NCBI GenBank assembly: GCA_913058255.1
Contig: CAJXQU010000014.1
Location: forward strand, 1-56,117
From: an uncultured Pseudomonadota bacterium
GTDB lineage: Bacteria; Pseudomonadota; Gammaproteobacteria; CAJXQU01
Reading direction: 5' to 3'
DNA length: 56,117 bases
Part shown: positions 18,271 through 27,342 of the stretch, one piece after another
Layout: each line of letters begins with the position of its first letter
Position numbering within the stretch: the first letter of the stretch is position 1
The notes under the pieces: generated by a model
What the model saw: only the letters and a program-made list of their open reading frames with translations
Told to the model about the DNA's origin: nothing
Database searches by the model: none
Made by a program: the position numbers and the translations under genes

Positions 18271-19302
18271 ATGCAGATAAAGATTTTGAGCACAGCTTTT
18301 CTATCACTTTTAATGATGGTTAGCACTTCATCAGCCCATGCGGCGATTCTTTTTTCGACAGACTTTCAAACTTGGCAAACGGATATGACGACAACTTTTT
18401 CTCGTCAGCTTGAACACGAGGTCTTTGTCACGGATTACACCAATATAGCGGCTATTGTTCCTCATATCTTTCCAGCACTCGAACGCTCTGATCCAGATTA
18501 TCAGTCAAAGCGGATGGATTGGGGGAATAGTGGGAATAACGTTGATCTAGGCAGAACAGCCGTTTTTAATAGCTCGGAAACTCATTTCAAGTGGAGTTTT
18601 GAAGTGAGTGCACTTGAATCAGATACCGTTACGTCTTCTTCCCGTCACTATCATGGCAGTGAATATACTATTGGTGACGAAGTTGAGGCGCATGTCGTTT
18701 ACAACGATAGAATCAACCGGAATGATTTTGATCAGGTGGATGCTTTCACGGATGTATTGTCTATTGGTAAGTTCAGAGGTTTTGATACCGGTGAGGCTGT
18801 GACTGGAGATCCGTATCATTGGGATAACGATGATTTCAGTATAGAGATAACTAGTGGGCCTGCGCTTTATGCCTTTGCTTTTGAGATCGTAAATAACAGA
18901 AAGTATATCGATACAACATTTAATGGTGGTTCTTCAGACGGAGGACTGTATAGCTATGGTCGTGAGTCGATAAGCATCACTGACAGCGATGGCGAAATCT
19001 TTAGCATTCAGGAGAGTACAGGCGAGCTGCCTATTATCCCAGGCTATTTCAATGACCCAAGCACCTCAATAGATGAAGGAAAGTACGTCGATAATTTTGA
19101 CGATGTACAATTCATCGGTATTGTCTCTGATACTCCTTTCTCTTTTTTGGAGTTTAATGAAGATTCGCGCCCGGATGATATTGGAATTAAAAACTTGATG
19201 TTTGCAGGCGCAGCTTCTCCCGTTCCTGTTCCTCCTGCGGTATGGTTATTTGTTTCTGGAATTGTTGCTTTGTTAGGGCTGGGACAAAAACGGAAAATAT
19301 AA
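18271..19302 (+). CDS. Secreted protein with PEP-CTERM-like VPxPPAxWLF anchor
   Basis: The 343-residue product has an N-terminal signal peptide (residues 1-25, ending AHAA) and a C-terminal sorting-type tail: VPVPPAVWLF at 318-327, a hydrophobic stretch to about 337, and a basic end (QKRKI). This layout is that of the VPLPAxxWL subclass of PEP-CTERM proteins, which are processed by exosortases and associated with extracellular polysaccharide. The body is rich in Asp, Ser and Gly, suggesting a beta-sandwich, with no domain I can name. A strong ribosome binding site (AAGGAAGGG) precedes ATG 18271. No exosortase lies in the window. The gene stands alone, with 171 bases before it and 285 after it. 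Confidence 0.75.
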   Translation: MQIKILSTAFLSLLMMVSTSSAHAAILFSTDFQTWQTDMTTTFSRQLEHEVFVTDYTNIAAIVPHIFPALERSDPDYQSKRMDWGNSGNNVDLGRTAVFNSSETHFKWSFEVSALESDTVTSSSRHYHGSEYTIGDEVEAHVVYNDRINRNDFDQVDAFTDVLSIGKFRGFDTGEAVTGDPYHWDNDDFSIEITSGPALYAFAFEIVNNRKYIDTTFNGGSSDGGLYSYGRESISITDSDGEIFSIQESTGELPIIPGYFNDPSTSIDEGKYVDNFDDVQFIGIVSDTPFSFLEFNEDSRPDDIGIKNLMFAGAASPVPVPPAVWLFVSGIVALLGLGQKRKI

Positions 19303-19587
19303 TTATTAACCAGTAAGGCTTTGATTTTTATATTAAAGATATTTTCAAGAGTAGTTTATCTTGTAGTATTGTGTTTCAAGTTGCCATCTTTTACAGAATT
19401 ATTGGTGATTGGAAGGTAAACTCTACACATTTTCCAATGCCTGTTATCATAGCTTTTGCACATATTTTACAGCGAATGTATGCATCCAGGAATATTGTTA
19501 GAATAGGCTTCTTGAGAGATTTTTAAGAAAAACGATAATAAAATGCAGAGTAATTTTTGTCAGGTAAGCCAAAAATGAGAGAATCCC

Positions 19588-19794
19588 TTGGAAAAGAAAA
19601 AGCTATCGGTAGTTAAAAATACACTGATAGAACTAGAGTATGAGCATCGAGATTTAGATGATGCCATTGTTAAGTTCTTACAGGACTCTGAGCCTGATCA
19701 GTTGCAAATTACGCGGATGAAAAAACGGAAGTTAAAGATTAAAGATCAAATCATCAAATTAAAAAGTGATTTGATCCCAGACATGGATGCCTGA
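19588..19794 (+). CDS. DUF465 (YdcH-like) small coiled-coil protein
   Basis: This 68-residue, highly charged, helical protein fits the DUF465/YdcH pattern: a Leu-x3-His-x-x-Leu-Asp N-terminal helix (LEYEHRDLDDAI) and a C-terminal MKKRKLKIKDQIIKL helix equivalent to the conserved LKKxKLxLKDxI. Function of the family is unknown. The start is TTG 19588; an ATG at 19575 is out of frame and closes quickly. It is 16 bases ahead of the cNMP/rhodanese gene and probably co-transcribed with it. Confidence 0.7.
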   Translation: MEKKKLSVVKNTLIELEYEHRDLDDAIVKFLQDSEPDQLQITRMKKRKLKIKDQIIKLKSDLIPDMDA

Positions 19795-19810
19795 CACGTA
19801 TTGAATAACT

Positions 19811-22084
19811 ATGAATGATAAAGCGGAACTGAAGTATCAAAGTGAGATTCTCCAACTGACACCCATTAGCAGTTTATCTGCGGTGATTCAGAAACAGCTG
19901 ATACGTCTATCTGAAACTATCATGATCCCCGGTGGAAATAGTTTATTCGAACAAGGTGAGTACAGTGAAAGATTGTTTTTCATGCTATCAGGCGAGGTTG
20001 ATCTTTATCAACAGAATCAATTTGTAAAAAAAGTATCGGTAGGGACGGATGATGCTAAAGCAGCATTGAATATGACACGTTCATTCTCTGCTGTAGCAAA
20101 CACTAGAGTCGTTTTATTTATGGTTGAACGTGCTTTATTGGAACGATTAGTCATACTTGATTGTTGCGAAAATAGAGCGGATGTTTCAGAGCGTGCTGAA
20201 TGGACTGATCAGTTACTTAGTTCTGAACTAATGGCGCGAGTACCTTCAGAGAATATTCATCATTTATTTGATTATTTTGATGAAATTTTTGTCAAGAAAA
20301 ATGATCAAATTATTACGCAGAATATGCCCGGCAAGTACTTTTATCTTATTCGAGAGGGGCAGTGTGTTGTTTCAAAAAACAACGATGATTCTGGTGACAG
20401 AATAACCTTGGCCGAGCTTGAAATGGGTGGTTATTTCGGTGAGGAGGCATTACTCACAGGGAAGAAGCGTACGACTTCTGTCACGATAACTTCAGAAGAA
20501 GGTCGCCTGATGCGATTAGCTCGAAGTGACTATGAGAAGCTGCTTAATTTACCGACACAAAATGGCATTGATTATACTGCTGCTGCTGCAAAAATTCGTG
20601 ATGGAGCTGTTTGGTTAGATATTCGTTTTGTGAATGAATTTTCACGTTCCCATATTACGGGTAGTACAAATTTGCCACTGGAGCAGGAGCAACTCAAGGA
20701 AAGTGAAGGTAAGCTTTTTAAAGAACAGACCTATGTTCTTTATTGCGATATAGGCGTAAGAAGTCCTTTCGCAGCAAAACTTTTAAGTGCTAACGGCATA
20801 GAGGTTTCTTATTTGAAAGGAGGAATACAGCAGTATTCTAGAGGAATTAATATGAGTGAAGCTTGGAATGGTAACCTTGCAGAATCTTTAAGAGATGATC
20901 ATGGTGAAGAGGTGACTCTCGTATCGGAAGGGCTTCAGAATGAAGAGTCAGTTATTGGCATTTCTATGGGCGAGCAGATTTCAGCGGTGGATCAACGAAT
21001 TCGTGACTTGAAGTCTATGTTTGCAACGGAGAATCAACATGCTCAAGAATGGTTAGGAAATGAAACTCCTACTGCAGATCTTGGGATTTTGATTGAAGCT
21101 CGCAAGAAAATGGATCATATAGATAGCATTCCCACAGCGAACCCACATGAGATAGCTAAAAGCGAGGGGGACAGTGAGCTGGGCTTGCTCAGAAAGCAGC
21201 TCGAAAGCGCACAAAGTCATATTCAGAAAGAAAGAGCGCGCGTTGGTTCTGACAATGAAAATTATGAGCAAAAAGAGCTGACGCTAAAACGCGTTTCTGA
21301 TGAGCTAGAAACGATTAAAAATCGTCTTAAAGAGCAGGAGTCTTATGAGCTAGCACGTCGTGAAAAATTTGAGCAGCAATTAGCGACAGAGCGCACAAAG
21401 ATGCGTGAGCAGTTGACGGAATTTTCTACCGGCTTGGAGCGTCAGAAAACTAGGAGTGTGGAGATTGAAGAGGTTCGTCAGGCTGCTGCTCTAGAAACAA
21501 AGCAGATCGTTGAAACATTTAAAGTGGCACATGCACAGTACAGAGAACGTCAGCAAAAAACGATTCAAATGGTACGTTTGCAATTAAAAAAACAGGCGAT
21601 GAATGTGATCGAAAAAGCACGAAAAGCTCAGGCAGAAAAGGCTCAGGCCTTAGCTTCTTTACGTCAGGTTCAAAAACAACTAAATGATTTGCGTGCGCAA
21701 AAAGCAACGGTACAGCTTGATAATGGTCAGCCTTCGGAGGTCCCTCTTTTAGTTAATGTAGAGTCGATGAGTAATGAGAGCGATAAGGCAAAAGGTAAAC
21801 TTCATGCTGAAGAAGAGTTGTCTCTCGCAAAACTAGAAAGTCAAGAGAGTCAGGAAGCTCTTGGGAAAGCCTGTAATAATGAAAACAGTGTACGGAATGA
21901 TTTTCTTGACTGGTTTACGTCAAATGAACAGTTTAATCTCGATCGAGAAAATTTAACGACGGAACAAAAGCTTAAATTAGAACGAGTGAAAAAGATTGCA
22001 CACGAGGCTCTTGAACAAGCTTTTAATGGGACTCGTCCACGTCCAGATAGTTCGGATGATCAATTTTTTAAAAACTATAAGTAA
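19811..22084 (+). CDS. Tandem cNMP-binding, rhodanese and coiled-coil protein
   Basis: The 757-residue protein combines two cyclic-nucleotide-binding (CAP_ED-type) folds at about 15-125 and 145-250, a rhodanese domain at about 255-355, and a long Glu/Gln/Lys-rich coiled coil from roughly 390 to 640. In the second cNMP fold GGYFGEEALLTGKKRTTSV matches the phosphate-binding cassette (GE...A..R..S), so nucleotide binding is plausible; the first fold lacks that cassette and may be degenerate. The rhodanese loop YCDIGVRS holds the candidate catalytic cysteine C312. There is no DNA-binding domain, signal peptide or membrane segment. It probably senses a nucleotide and signals through sulfur transfer or protein contacts; the target is unknown. 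Confidence 0.85.
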   Translation: MNDKAELKYQSEILQLTPISSLSAVIQKQLIRLSETIMIPGGNSLFEQGEYSERLFFMLSGEVDLYQQNQFVKKVSVGTDDAKAALNMTRSFSAVANTRVVLFMVERALLERLVILDCCENRADVSERAEWTDQLLSSELMARVPSENIHHLFDYFDEIFVKKNDQIITQNMPGKYFYLIREGQCVVSKNNDDSGDRITLAELEMGGYFGEEALLTGKKRTTSVTITSEEGRLMRLARSDYEKLLNLPTQNGIDYTAAAAKIRDGAVWLDIRFVNEFSRSHITGSTNLPLEQEQLKESEGKLFKEQTYVLYCDIGVRSPFAAKLLSANGIEVSYLKGGIQQYSRGINMSEAWNGNLAESLRDDHGEEVTLVSEGLQNEESVIGISMGEQISAVDQRIRDLKSMFATENQHAQEWLGNETPTADLGILIEARKKMDHIDSIPTANPHEIAKSEGDSELGLLRKQLESAQSHIQKERARVGSDNENYEQKELTLKRVSDELETIKNRLKEQESYELARREKFEQQLATERTKMREQLTEFSTGLERQKTRSVEIEEVRQAAALETKQIVETFKVAHAQYRERQQKTIQMVRLQLKKQAMNVIEKARKAQAEKAQALASLRQVQKQLNDLRAQKATVQLDNGQPSEVPLLVNVESMSNESDKAKGKLHAEEELSLAKLESQESQEALGKACNNENSVRNDFLDWFTSNEQFNLDRENLTTEQKLKLERVKKIAHEALEQAFNGTRPRPDSSDDQFFKNYK

Positions 22085-22234
22085 CTAAAAACGTGACATT
22101 AGGAACTTGAGGGTTGTTTCCTCTGTATCCTTGCAGTCATTTTTCATGTATTTTGTGCCGTTATTATCTCCGTCATCTTCTTGAATTAAGGTCTAGTAGG
22201 ATGAACATTATGACAATTTGCGCAGGATCTTTCT

Positions 22235-23800
22235 TTGTATAGAAAACTAGAAGAGCGTTTGCAAACGCTGTCCAAAAATAAGGTTGAAAACTTACTCCAA
22301 GGTGGGTTAAAAGGGATAGAGAAAGAAAGTCTTAGGGTTACCTCTAAAGGGCATATCTCTCAGACCGCTCATCCCGAATCCTTGGGTTCAACCTTAACTC
22401 ACCCTCATATCACAACGGACTATTCAGAGGCTTTACTAGAGCTGATAACTCCACCATTTTCTGATATTAAAGATACACTTAGCTTTTTGACTGATTTACA
22501 CCATTTCATTTATACGAATATTGACGAAGAGTTGCTGTGGGCGACGAGCATGCCTTGCCTGCTAACGAGTGATGAAAGTATTCCAATTGCGGAATATGGA
22601 AGCTCCAATGTCGGTCGAATGAAGCATATCTATCGACATGGTTTGTCTCATCGTTATGGTCGAGCCATGCAAGCTATCGCGGGGGTGCACTACAATTATT
22701 CTATTCCTGAGCATTTCTGGCCTGTATTCCAACAACTTGAGAAAGATGAAAGTAAATTAGAAGACTTTATCTCAGCGTCTTATATGGGAATGATCCGAAA
22801 TTTCCAGCGAGTAGGTTGGATTGTTTCTTATCTTTTTGGCGCTTCTCCTTCAGTTTGTAGTTCTTTCATTAAGTTGCGACTCAAAGAGTTTGAAGCATTT
22901 GATTGTTCTTCGTGCAGCGAACTTTATGCGACATCTTTGCGTATGAGTGATATCGGTTATAAGAACAGCAACCAAGATGGAATTGTTGTGAGTTATAACT
23001 CTTTGGATGAGTATGTTGCTAGTTTGAGAGAAGCGATCAAGACACCTAATGTGGATTATGAAAAAATGGGTGTCGTTGTTGATGGTGAATATAGACAGCT
23101 GAATACCAATATTTTGCAGATAGAGAATGAATATTATAGTTTCGTTAGACCGAAGCAAATTGCCGAGTCAGGAGAGACGCCATCGCATGCTCTGGATTCA
23201 CGCGGCATAAAATATGTTGAGATACGTGCGATTGATGTGAGCCCTTTTGACCCCATCGGAGTGAATGAGCAGCAACTTAATTTCATGGAAGCATTACTTA
23301 TCTTCTGTTTATTACAAGAAAGCCCAGCAATGGAAGCCAATGAACGAGAAGAGTTTGAACGTAACCAATCAATTACAGCTTGCTCTGGACGTAATGCTGA
23401 ACTCAAGCTATCGAGAGATGGTGAAAACGTTCTTTTGCATGATTGGGTTAAAGAGATCCTGAATAATATGCACGATGTTTGCGCGATGCTCGATGGTGAA
23501 GTTGGTCACGATTATACATCTGCGTTACAAGCCCAGCTTGCGAAAGTTAGTAATAATGACTTGTTGCCATCGGCACAAGTGAGCACGGACATGGACACAT
23601 CGGGGAAGTCATTTTTTGATTTTGCGATGGAAAAATCGAGAGAGCATAAACAATATTTCTCTGACTTGGCTGCACCACAAATTCGCTTTGAGCAGCTTGA
23701 TGAAATGGCAAAACAGTCAATCAACGAGCAGCACTCACTAGAAGCCATCGAGCAGCTTCCTTTCGACCAGTACCTTACTGATTATTTAAAATTAAAATAA
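22235..23800 (+). CDS. gshA: Glutamate-cysteine ligase, proteobacterial type
   Basis: GshA joins glutamate and cysteine using ATP, the first step of glutathione synthesis. The 521-residue product matches E. coli GshA (518) along its length: GLKGIEKESLRV, LTHPHITTDYSEALLELITP, SMPC, GVHYNYSIP, YLFGASPSVC and KYVEIRAIDVSPFDPIGV. The start is TTG 22235, with AGGA about eight bases upstream. Glutathione also takes part in formaldehyde oxidation in some methylotrophs, though nothing in this window shows that here. gshB is not adjacent. Confidence 0.97.
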   Translation: MYRKLEERLQTLSKNKVENLLQGGLKGIEKESLRVTSKGHISQTAHPESLGSTLTHPHITTDYSEALLELITPPFSDIKDTLSFLTDLHHFIYTNIDEELLWATSMPCLLTSDESIPIAEYGSSNVGRMKHIYRHGLSHRYGRAMQAIAGVHYNYSIPEHFWPVFQQLEKDESKLEDFISASYMGMIRNFQRVGWIVSYLFGASPSVCSSFIKLRLKEFEAFDCSSCSELYATSLRMSDIGYKNSNQDGIVVSYNSLDEYVASLREAIKTPNVDYEKMGVVVDGEYRQLNTNILQIENEYYSFVRPKQIAESGETPSHALDSRGIKYVEIRAIDVSPFDPIGVNEQQLNFMEALLIFCLLQESPAMEANEREEFERNQSITACSGRNAELKLSRDGENVLLHDWVKEILNNMHDVCAMLDGEVGHDYTSALQAQLAKVSNNDLLPSAQVSTDMDTSGKSFFDFAMEKSREHKQYFSDLAAPQIRFEQLDEMAKQSINEQHSLEAIEQLPFDQYLTDYLKLK

Positions 23801-24028
23801 CCAACTTGATCTTGAGTTTTGGATGAGTATAACGGTATATTCTAGCTTAGAATAAACGCTATAGAGGGTAAGTTAATAGCCTCTTTCGCTCACAAGGTGT
23901 TTTCTGATTGACCGAGATGATAAACCAGCAGTGACTAGAGTAGTCTCCAAGACTAAGAGTCGTTAAAAACAAGTACTTTGTAATATCGCTTTTAACTACG
24001 AATGTAGTAAATTAGCTAGCTGAACCAG

Positions 24029-24047
24029 CTTCCTGAAAATCAGGAAG
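24029..24047. other. Small palindrome over the ispB stop codon
   Basis: CTTCCTG (24029-24035) pairs with CAGGAAG (24041-24047) over a five-base loop. It overlaps the ispB stop and lies between convergent gshA and ispB. No T-run follows on either strand, so a terminator role is only possible. The remaining 230 bases between the two genes show nothing I can name. Confidence 0.35.
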
Positions 24048-25044
24048 TTCTACTAACTGCAAAGTGTGCAAGTGTTGTTAAGGCTTGTTTGTAAGGCGAA
24101 GGCGGTAAATCTTTTAAGTTGTCTAATGCTTTTTCAGACTCAAGCTTTGCACATTCCGTTGTATAGGCTAGCGCCCCGGTTTCTTCAATGGCAACCATAA
24201 CTTCGGTGAGTTGATCTTTTCCGCCGGTCTCTATTGCTTTCTTGATCAACAGGCTTTGAGCTTCTGTCCCATTCCACATTGCGTAAAGTAGTGGCAAGGT
24301 TGGCTTTCCTTCTGCGAGGTCGTCACCTATATTTTTACCAAGTTCTCCCACATCAGAGCTGTAATCAAGAACATCATCAATCAACTGAAAGGCCGTGCCC
24401 AAATGCCTTCCATAACTTGCTGCAGCTTCTTCTCTTGCAGAGTTTGAGTTGCTGATAACAGCGCCTAGTCTTGTCGAAGCTTCAAATAGTTTTGCAGTTT
24501 TATGCCTAATGGTTTCTAAATAACGTTGTTCCGTAGTCTCGGGATCGTTGCAATTGATCAATTGCATAACCTCACCCTCAGCGATCGTATTGGTTGTACT
24601 CGCTAGAACAGACATCACTTTCATATCCTCTAGGCTTACCATCATTTGGAATGAACGTGAGTAAAGAAAGTCCCCAACTAATACGCTTGCTTCATTGCCC
24701 CAAATCTCATTGGCTGTTTCTCTTCCTCTACGCATAGATGACTCGTCGACAACATCATCGTGCAAGAGGGTCGCGGTGTGAATAAACTCGATAATTGCCG
24801 CTATATTTATGTGGTCAGTGCCATGGTAGCCGTGTACTCGTGCACTGAGCAAGGCCAGCAAGGGGCGCAGACGCTTACCTCCGCTATTGACAATGTAATG
24901 CCCCAATTGGTTTATTAAAGCGACCTCAGAGTAAAGACTTTCGTGAATTAAGCGATTAACACACGTCATATCATCCGCTATTAGATCCCGTATATCATCG
25001 ATAGTGTTAATTTCTGCTTGTTTGCGTAAGGGTATTAGGCTCAT
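24040..25044 (-). CDS. ispB: Octaprenyl (polyprenyl) diphosphate synthase
   Basis: IspB elongates farnesyl diphosphate with isopentenyl diphosphate to make the ubiquinone side chain. The protein has 334 residues (E. coli IspB 323). Both Asp-rich motifs are present: LLHDDVVDESSMRRG (first, DDxxD) and FQLIDDVLDYSSD (second), with GGKRLRPLLALL near the N-terminus. It is divergent from rplU, the classical arrangement in gammaproteobacteria. Confidence 0.96.
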   Translation of the reverse strand: MSLIPLRKQAEINTIDDIRDLIADDMTCVNRLIHESLYSEVALINQLGHYIVNSGGKRLRPLLALLSARVHGYHGTDHINIAAIIEFIHTATLLHDDVVDESSMRRGRETANEIWGNEASVLVGDFLYSRSFQMMVSLEDMKVMSVLASTTNTIAEGEVMQLINCNDPETTEQRYLETIRHKTAKLFEASTRLGAVISNSNSAREEAAASYGRHLGTAFQLIDDVLDYSSDVGELGKNIGDDLAEGKPTLPLLYAMWNGTEAQSLLIKKAIETGGKDQLTEVMVAIEETGALAYTTECAKLESEKALDNLKDLPPSPYKQALTTLAHFAVSRTS

Positions 25045-25132
25045 ATCTGTTACTATTCTGCCAACATGTTCACTCAGTTACCATTATTTTTTGCTAATAT
25101 TAAGAAAATTGAGTAAGAATTACATACTTTCC

Positions 25133-25161
25133 TTGTCAGCCACGAGTTTTTTCCGTAAAAT
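25133..25161 (+). promoter_or_regulatory. Sigma-70 promoter for rplU-rpmA
   Basis: TTGTCA (25133-25138), a 17-bp spacer and TAAAAT (25156-25161) give a strong sigma-70 promoter about 50 bases before the rplU start, as expected for a highly expressed ribosomal protein operon. Confidence 0.75.
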
Positions 25162-25211
25162 CAGTCGGCTTTGATTCATACATTACAATTCAGTTTTGGA
25201 GTTAGGTTCAC

Positions 25212-25874
25212 ATGTACGCGGTAATAAAAACAGGTGGTAAGCAATATAAGGTCAGCGAAGGGGACATTCTCCGCGTTGAAAAACTGGATGCGGAAGAAGG
25301 TACAACTGTAGAGTTGGATGACGTTCTGATGCTAGGTAATGGTGAAGACATCACTGTTGGCGCTCCAATAATCGAAGGCGCTCACGTTTCTGCGACAGTT
25401 AAGCAGCAAGGTCGTGGCAAGAAAATCACAATTATCAAATTCAAGCGACGTAAGCATCATCGTAAGCAAGCTGGTCATCGTCAATCGTTCACTGAGCTAG
25501 AAATCACAGGTATTTCAGCAACAGGTGGCGCGAAGAAAGCAGCTCCAGCTAAAGTTAAATCGGCAGCAAAACCAGCGGCGAAGAAGGCCGCACCTGCTGC
25601 AAAAGCAGATACAGCAGCGGTTCGTTTTTTAAGCGCTCCAGAAGGCAAAGCAGATGATTTGAAAAAAATCTCTGGTGTTGGCCCAAAACTGGAAGAAAAA
25701 TTAAACAACTTGGGCATCTACCACTTTAGCCAGATCGAAAAGTTCACCGCTGAAGATATAGAAAAAGTAGATGGCGAGCTGAGCTTCAAAGGACGTATCG
25801 ATCGCGAAGACTGGTTAGGACAAGCAAAAATCTTAGCCGCTGGTGGTGAAACTGAGTTCAGCAAAAAGAAATAA
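25212..25874 (+). CDS. rplU: Ribosomal protein L21 with C-terminal helix-hairpin-helix extension
   Basis: Residues 1-103 are a complete bacterial L21 ([37 protein letters not shown]). Most gammaproteobacterial L21 proteins end there at about 103 residues. This one is 220 residues long: an Ala/Lys/Pro linker (about 107-132) leads to a domain at 145-208 with [20 protein letters not shown], a helix-hairpin-helix signature, then [15 protein letters not shown]. Extensions of this type are usual in alphaproteobacterial L21. The reading frame is continuous and rpmA follows after 23 bases, so this is not an assembly fusion across genes. The extra domain could bind rRNA or DNA. Confidence 0.95.
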   Translation: MYAVIKTGGKQYKVSEGDILRVEKLDAEEGTTVELDDVLMLGNGEDITVGAPIIEGAHVSATVKQQGRGKKITIIKFKRRKHHRKQAGHRQSFTELEITGISATGGAKKAAPAKVKSAAKPAAKKAAPAAKADTAAVRFLSAPEGKADDLKKISGVGPKLEEKLNNLGIYHFSQIEKFTAEDIEKVDGELSFKGRIDREDWLGQAKILAAGGETEFSKKK

Positions 25875-25897
25875 GGTAGATTTAAGAGGATATATAG

Positions 25898-26161
25898 ATG
25901 GCTCATAAGAAAGCAGGTGGTAGTACTCGTAACGGTCGCGATTCGGAATCGAAACGACTTGGTGTAAAACGCTTCGGTGGCGAGTTAGTAAACGCTGGAA
26001 ACATTCTGGTAAGACAACGTGGAACGCATTTCCATGCTGGTGAGAATGTTGGTATTGGTCGTGACCACACACTTTTTGCAAAAGAAGAAGGGCATGTAAA
26101 ATTTGTAGTAAAAGGTCTTAAAAACCGTACTTTCGTGACAATAGTTCCTGCTTCTGCATAA
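25898..26161 (+). CDS. rpmA: Ribosomal protein L27
   Basis: L27 reaches the peptidyl transferase centre of the 50S subunit. The 87-residue protein carries the family N-terminus [19 protein letters not shown], then [10 protein letters not shown] and [21 protein letters not shown]. It starts directly at AHKKAG, so it lacks the cleavable N-terminal peptide seen in Firmicutes. It follows rplU with a GAGGA ribosome binding site and is closed by a terminator. Confidence 0.98.
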   Translation: MAHKKAGGSTRNGRDSESKRLGVKRFGGELVNAGNILVRQRGTHFHAGENVGIGRDHTLFAKEEGHVKFVVKGLKNRTFVTIVPASA

Positions 26162-26184
26162 GCTATACTCACTTTAGTTGCATA

Positions 26185-26214
26185 AAAAAACCCCGTTTTA
26201 TACGGGGTTTTTTT
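26185..26214 (+). terminator. Rho-independent terminator after rpmA
   Basis: AAAACCCCGT and ACGGGGTTTT pair over a short loop and are followed by a T-run. It separates rplU-rpmA from obgE, and read-through would give lower obgE expression. The A-run on the left makes it potentially bidirectional. Confidence 0.92.
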
Positions 26215-26293
26215 ATGGGTGAGATTTTTAAATATTGATCAGGGAAGATAAACTCTGTAACCGTTAAATTAGGCATGTTAGGGTATTAATCAA

Positions 26294-27331
26294 ATGAAAT
26301 TTGTAGATGAAGCAACAATTCGGGTAGAAGCAGGAAAGGGTGGTGATGGTTGCTTGAGCTTCCGTCGCGAAAAAAATATTCCATTTGGTGGTCCCGACGG
26401 TGGTGATGGTGGTGATGGTGGCAGTGTTTATCTACACGTTGAAGAAGGTTTAAATACACTGGTTGATTTTCGACATGCACGTCTTTATCGAGCAGGTAAG
26501 GGGCAAACGGGCATGGGGCAACAGTGCTATGGGAGGAAGGGTGAAGACAAGGTTGTCATTGTTCCTCTTGGTACGCTTGTCTATGATGAAGACACTGGTG
26601 AATTGATCGGTGACTTAACTGAGCCAGGACAAAAGCTGCTCGTAGCCCAAGGTGGGGTGCATGGCTTAGGCAATATTCATTTTAAGAGTAGTACGAACCG
26701 CGCACCTCGACAGATCACCAAAGGAACTGAAGGTGAAGAACGTGATCTACGTTTAGAGATGCAGGTTCTGGCAGACGTTGGTTTGGCGGGACTTCCTAAT
26801 GCGGGTAAATCGACTCTAATTTCTGCGGTTTCTGCCGCAAGACCAAAAGTGGCAAATTATCCTTTTACAACACTGCACCCTAATTTAGGGGTTGTCTCAT
26901 TAGGTGTCGCAGAGAGTTTTGTTATTGCTGATATTCCTGGTTTAATTGAAGGTGCTGCAGAAGGAGCAGGTCTTGGTATTCAATTTTTAAAACATCTGAG
27001 TCGTACTCGTTTATTACTACACATTGTTGATATCGCTTCGGAAGAAGTCGGTAATGATCCTGTCGAAGATATTCGTGTTATCGAAAAAGAGTTAGAGAAA
27101 TATGGCCCCGAGTTGCTTGATAAAGAAAGGTGGCTGGTTTTAAACAAGACTGATCTGATGTTAGAAGACGATCGTAAGATTTTGACGGATAAAATTGTTG
27201 AGCAATTAGGCTGGACGGGTGAAGTTTATAATGTCTCAGCGGTTTCTGGTGAGGGTTGTAAAGAGCTTATGTACAAGATAAAAATTCGTCTGGATGAAAT
27301 TGACCAAAAAAAGAAAGAAACAGAAGAGTAG
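26294..27331 (+). CDS. obgE: GTPase ObgE/CgtA
   Basis: Obg is an essential GTPase acting in 50S ribosome assembly and stress signalling. The 345-residue protein has the glycine-rich OBG fold (residues 1-158; [20 protein letters not shown]), then the G domain: G1 GLPNAGKS, G2 [14 protein letters not shown]3 [10 protein letters not shown]4 NKTD, G5 VSAVSGEG. The C-terminal acidic tail of E. coli Obg is nearly absent, leaving only a short charged end. It is followed after 11 bases by proB. The GGTGATGGTGGT-like repeats near 26397 simply code for the conserved Gly/Asp loops. Confidence 0.97.
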   Translation: MKFVDEATIRVEAGKGGDGCLSFRREKNIPFGGPDGGDGGDGGSVYLHVEEGLNTLVDFRHARLYRAGKGQTGMGQQCYGRKGEDKVVIVPLGTLVYDEDTGELIGDLTEPGQKLLVAQGGVHGLGNIHFKSSTNRAPRQITKGTEGEERDLRLEMQVLADVGLAGLPNAGKSTLISAVSAARPKVANYPFTTLHPNLGVVSLGVAESFVIADIPGLIEGAAEGAGLGIQFLKHLSRTRLLLHIVDIASEEVGNDPVEDIRVIEKELEKYGPELLDKERWLVLNKTDLMLEDDRKILTDKIVEQLGWTGEVYNVSAVSGEGCKELMYKIKIRLDEIDQKKKETEE

Positions 27332-27342
27332 CGAAAGTAAAA

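Noticed and set aside
25903-26172. Minus-strand open frame covering rpmA
   Set aside because: It is the antisense reading of L27, whose codon constraint keeps the reverse frame open.
26330-26435. GGTGATGGTGGT-type tandem repeats as a microsatellite
   Set aside because: They encode the conserved glycine-rich loops of the OBG fold and are under protein constraint.
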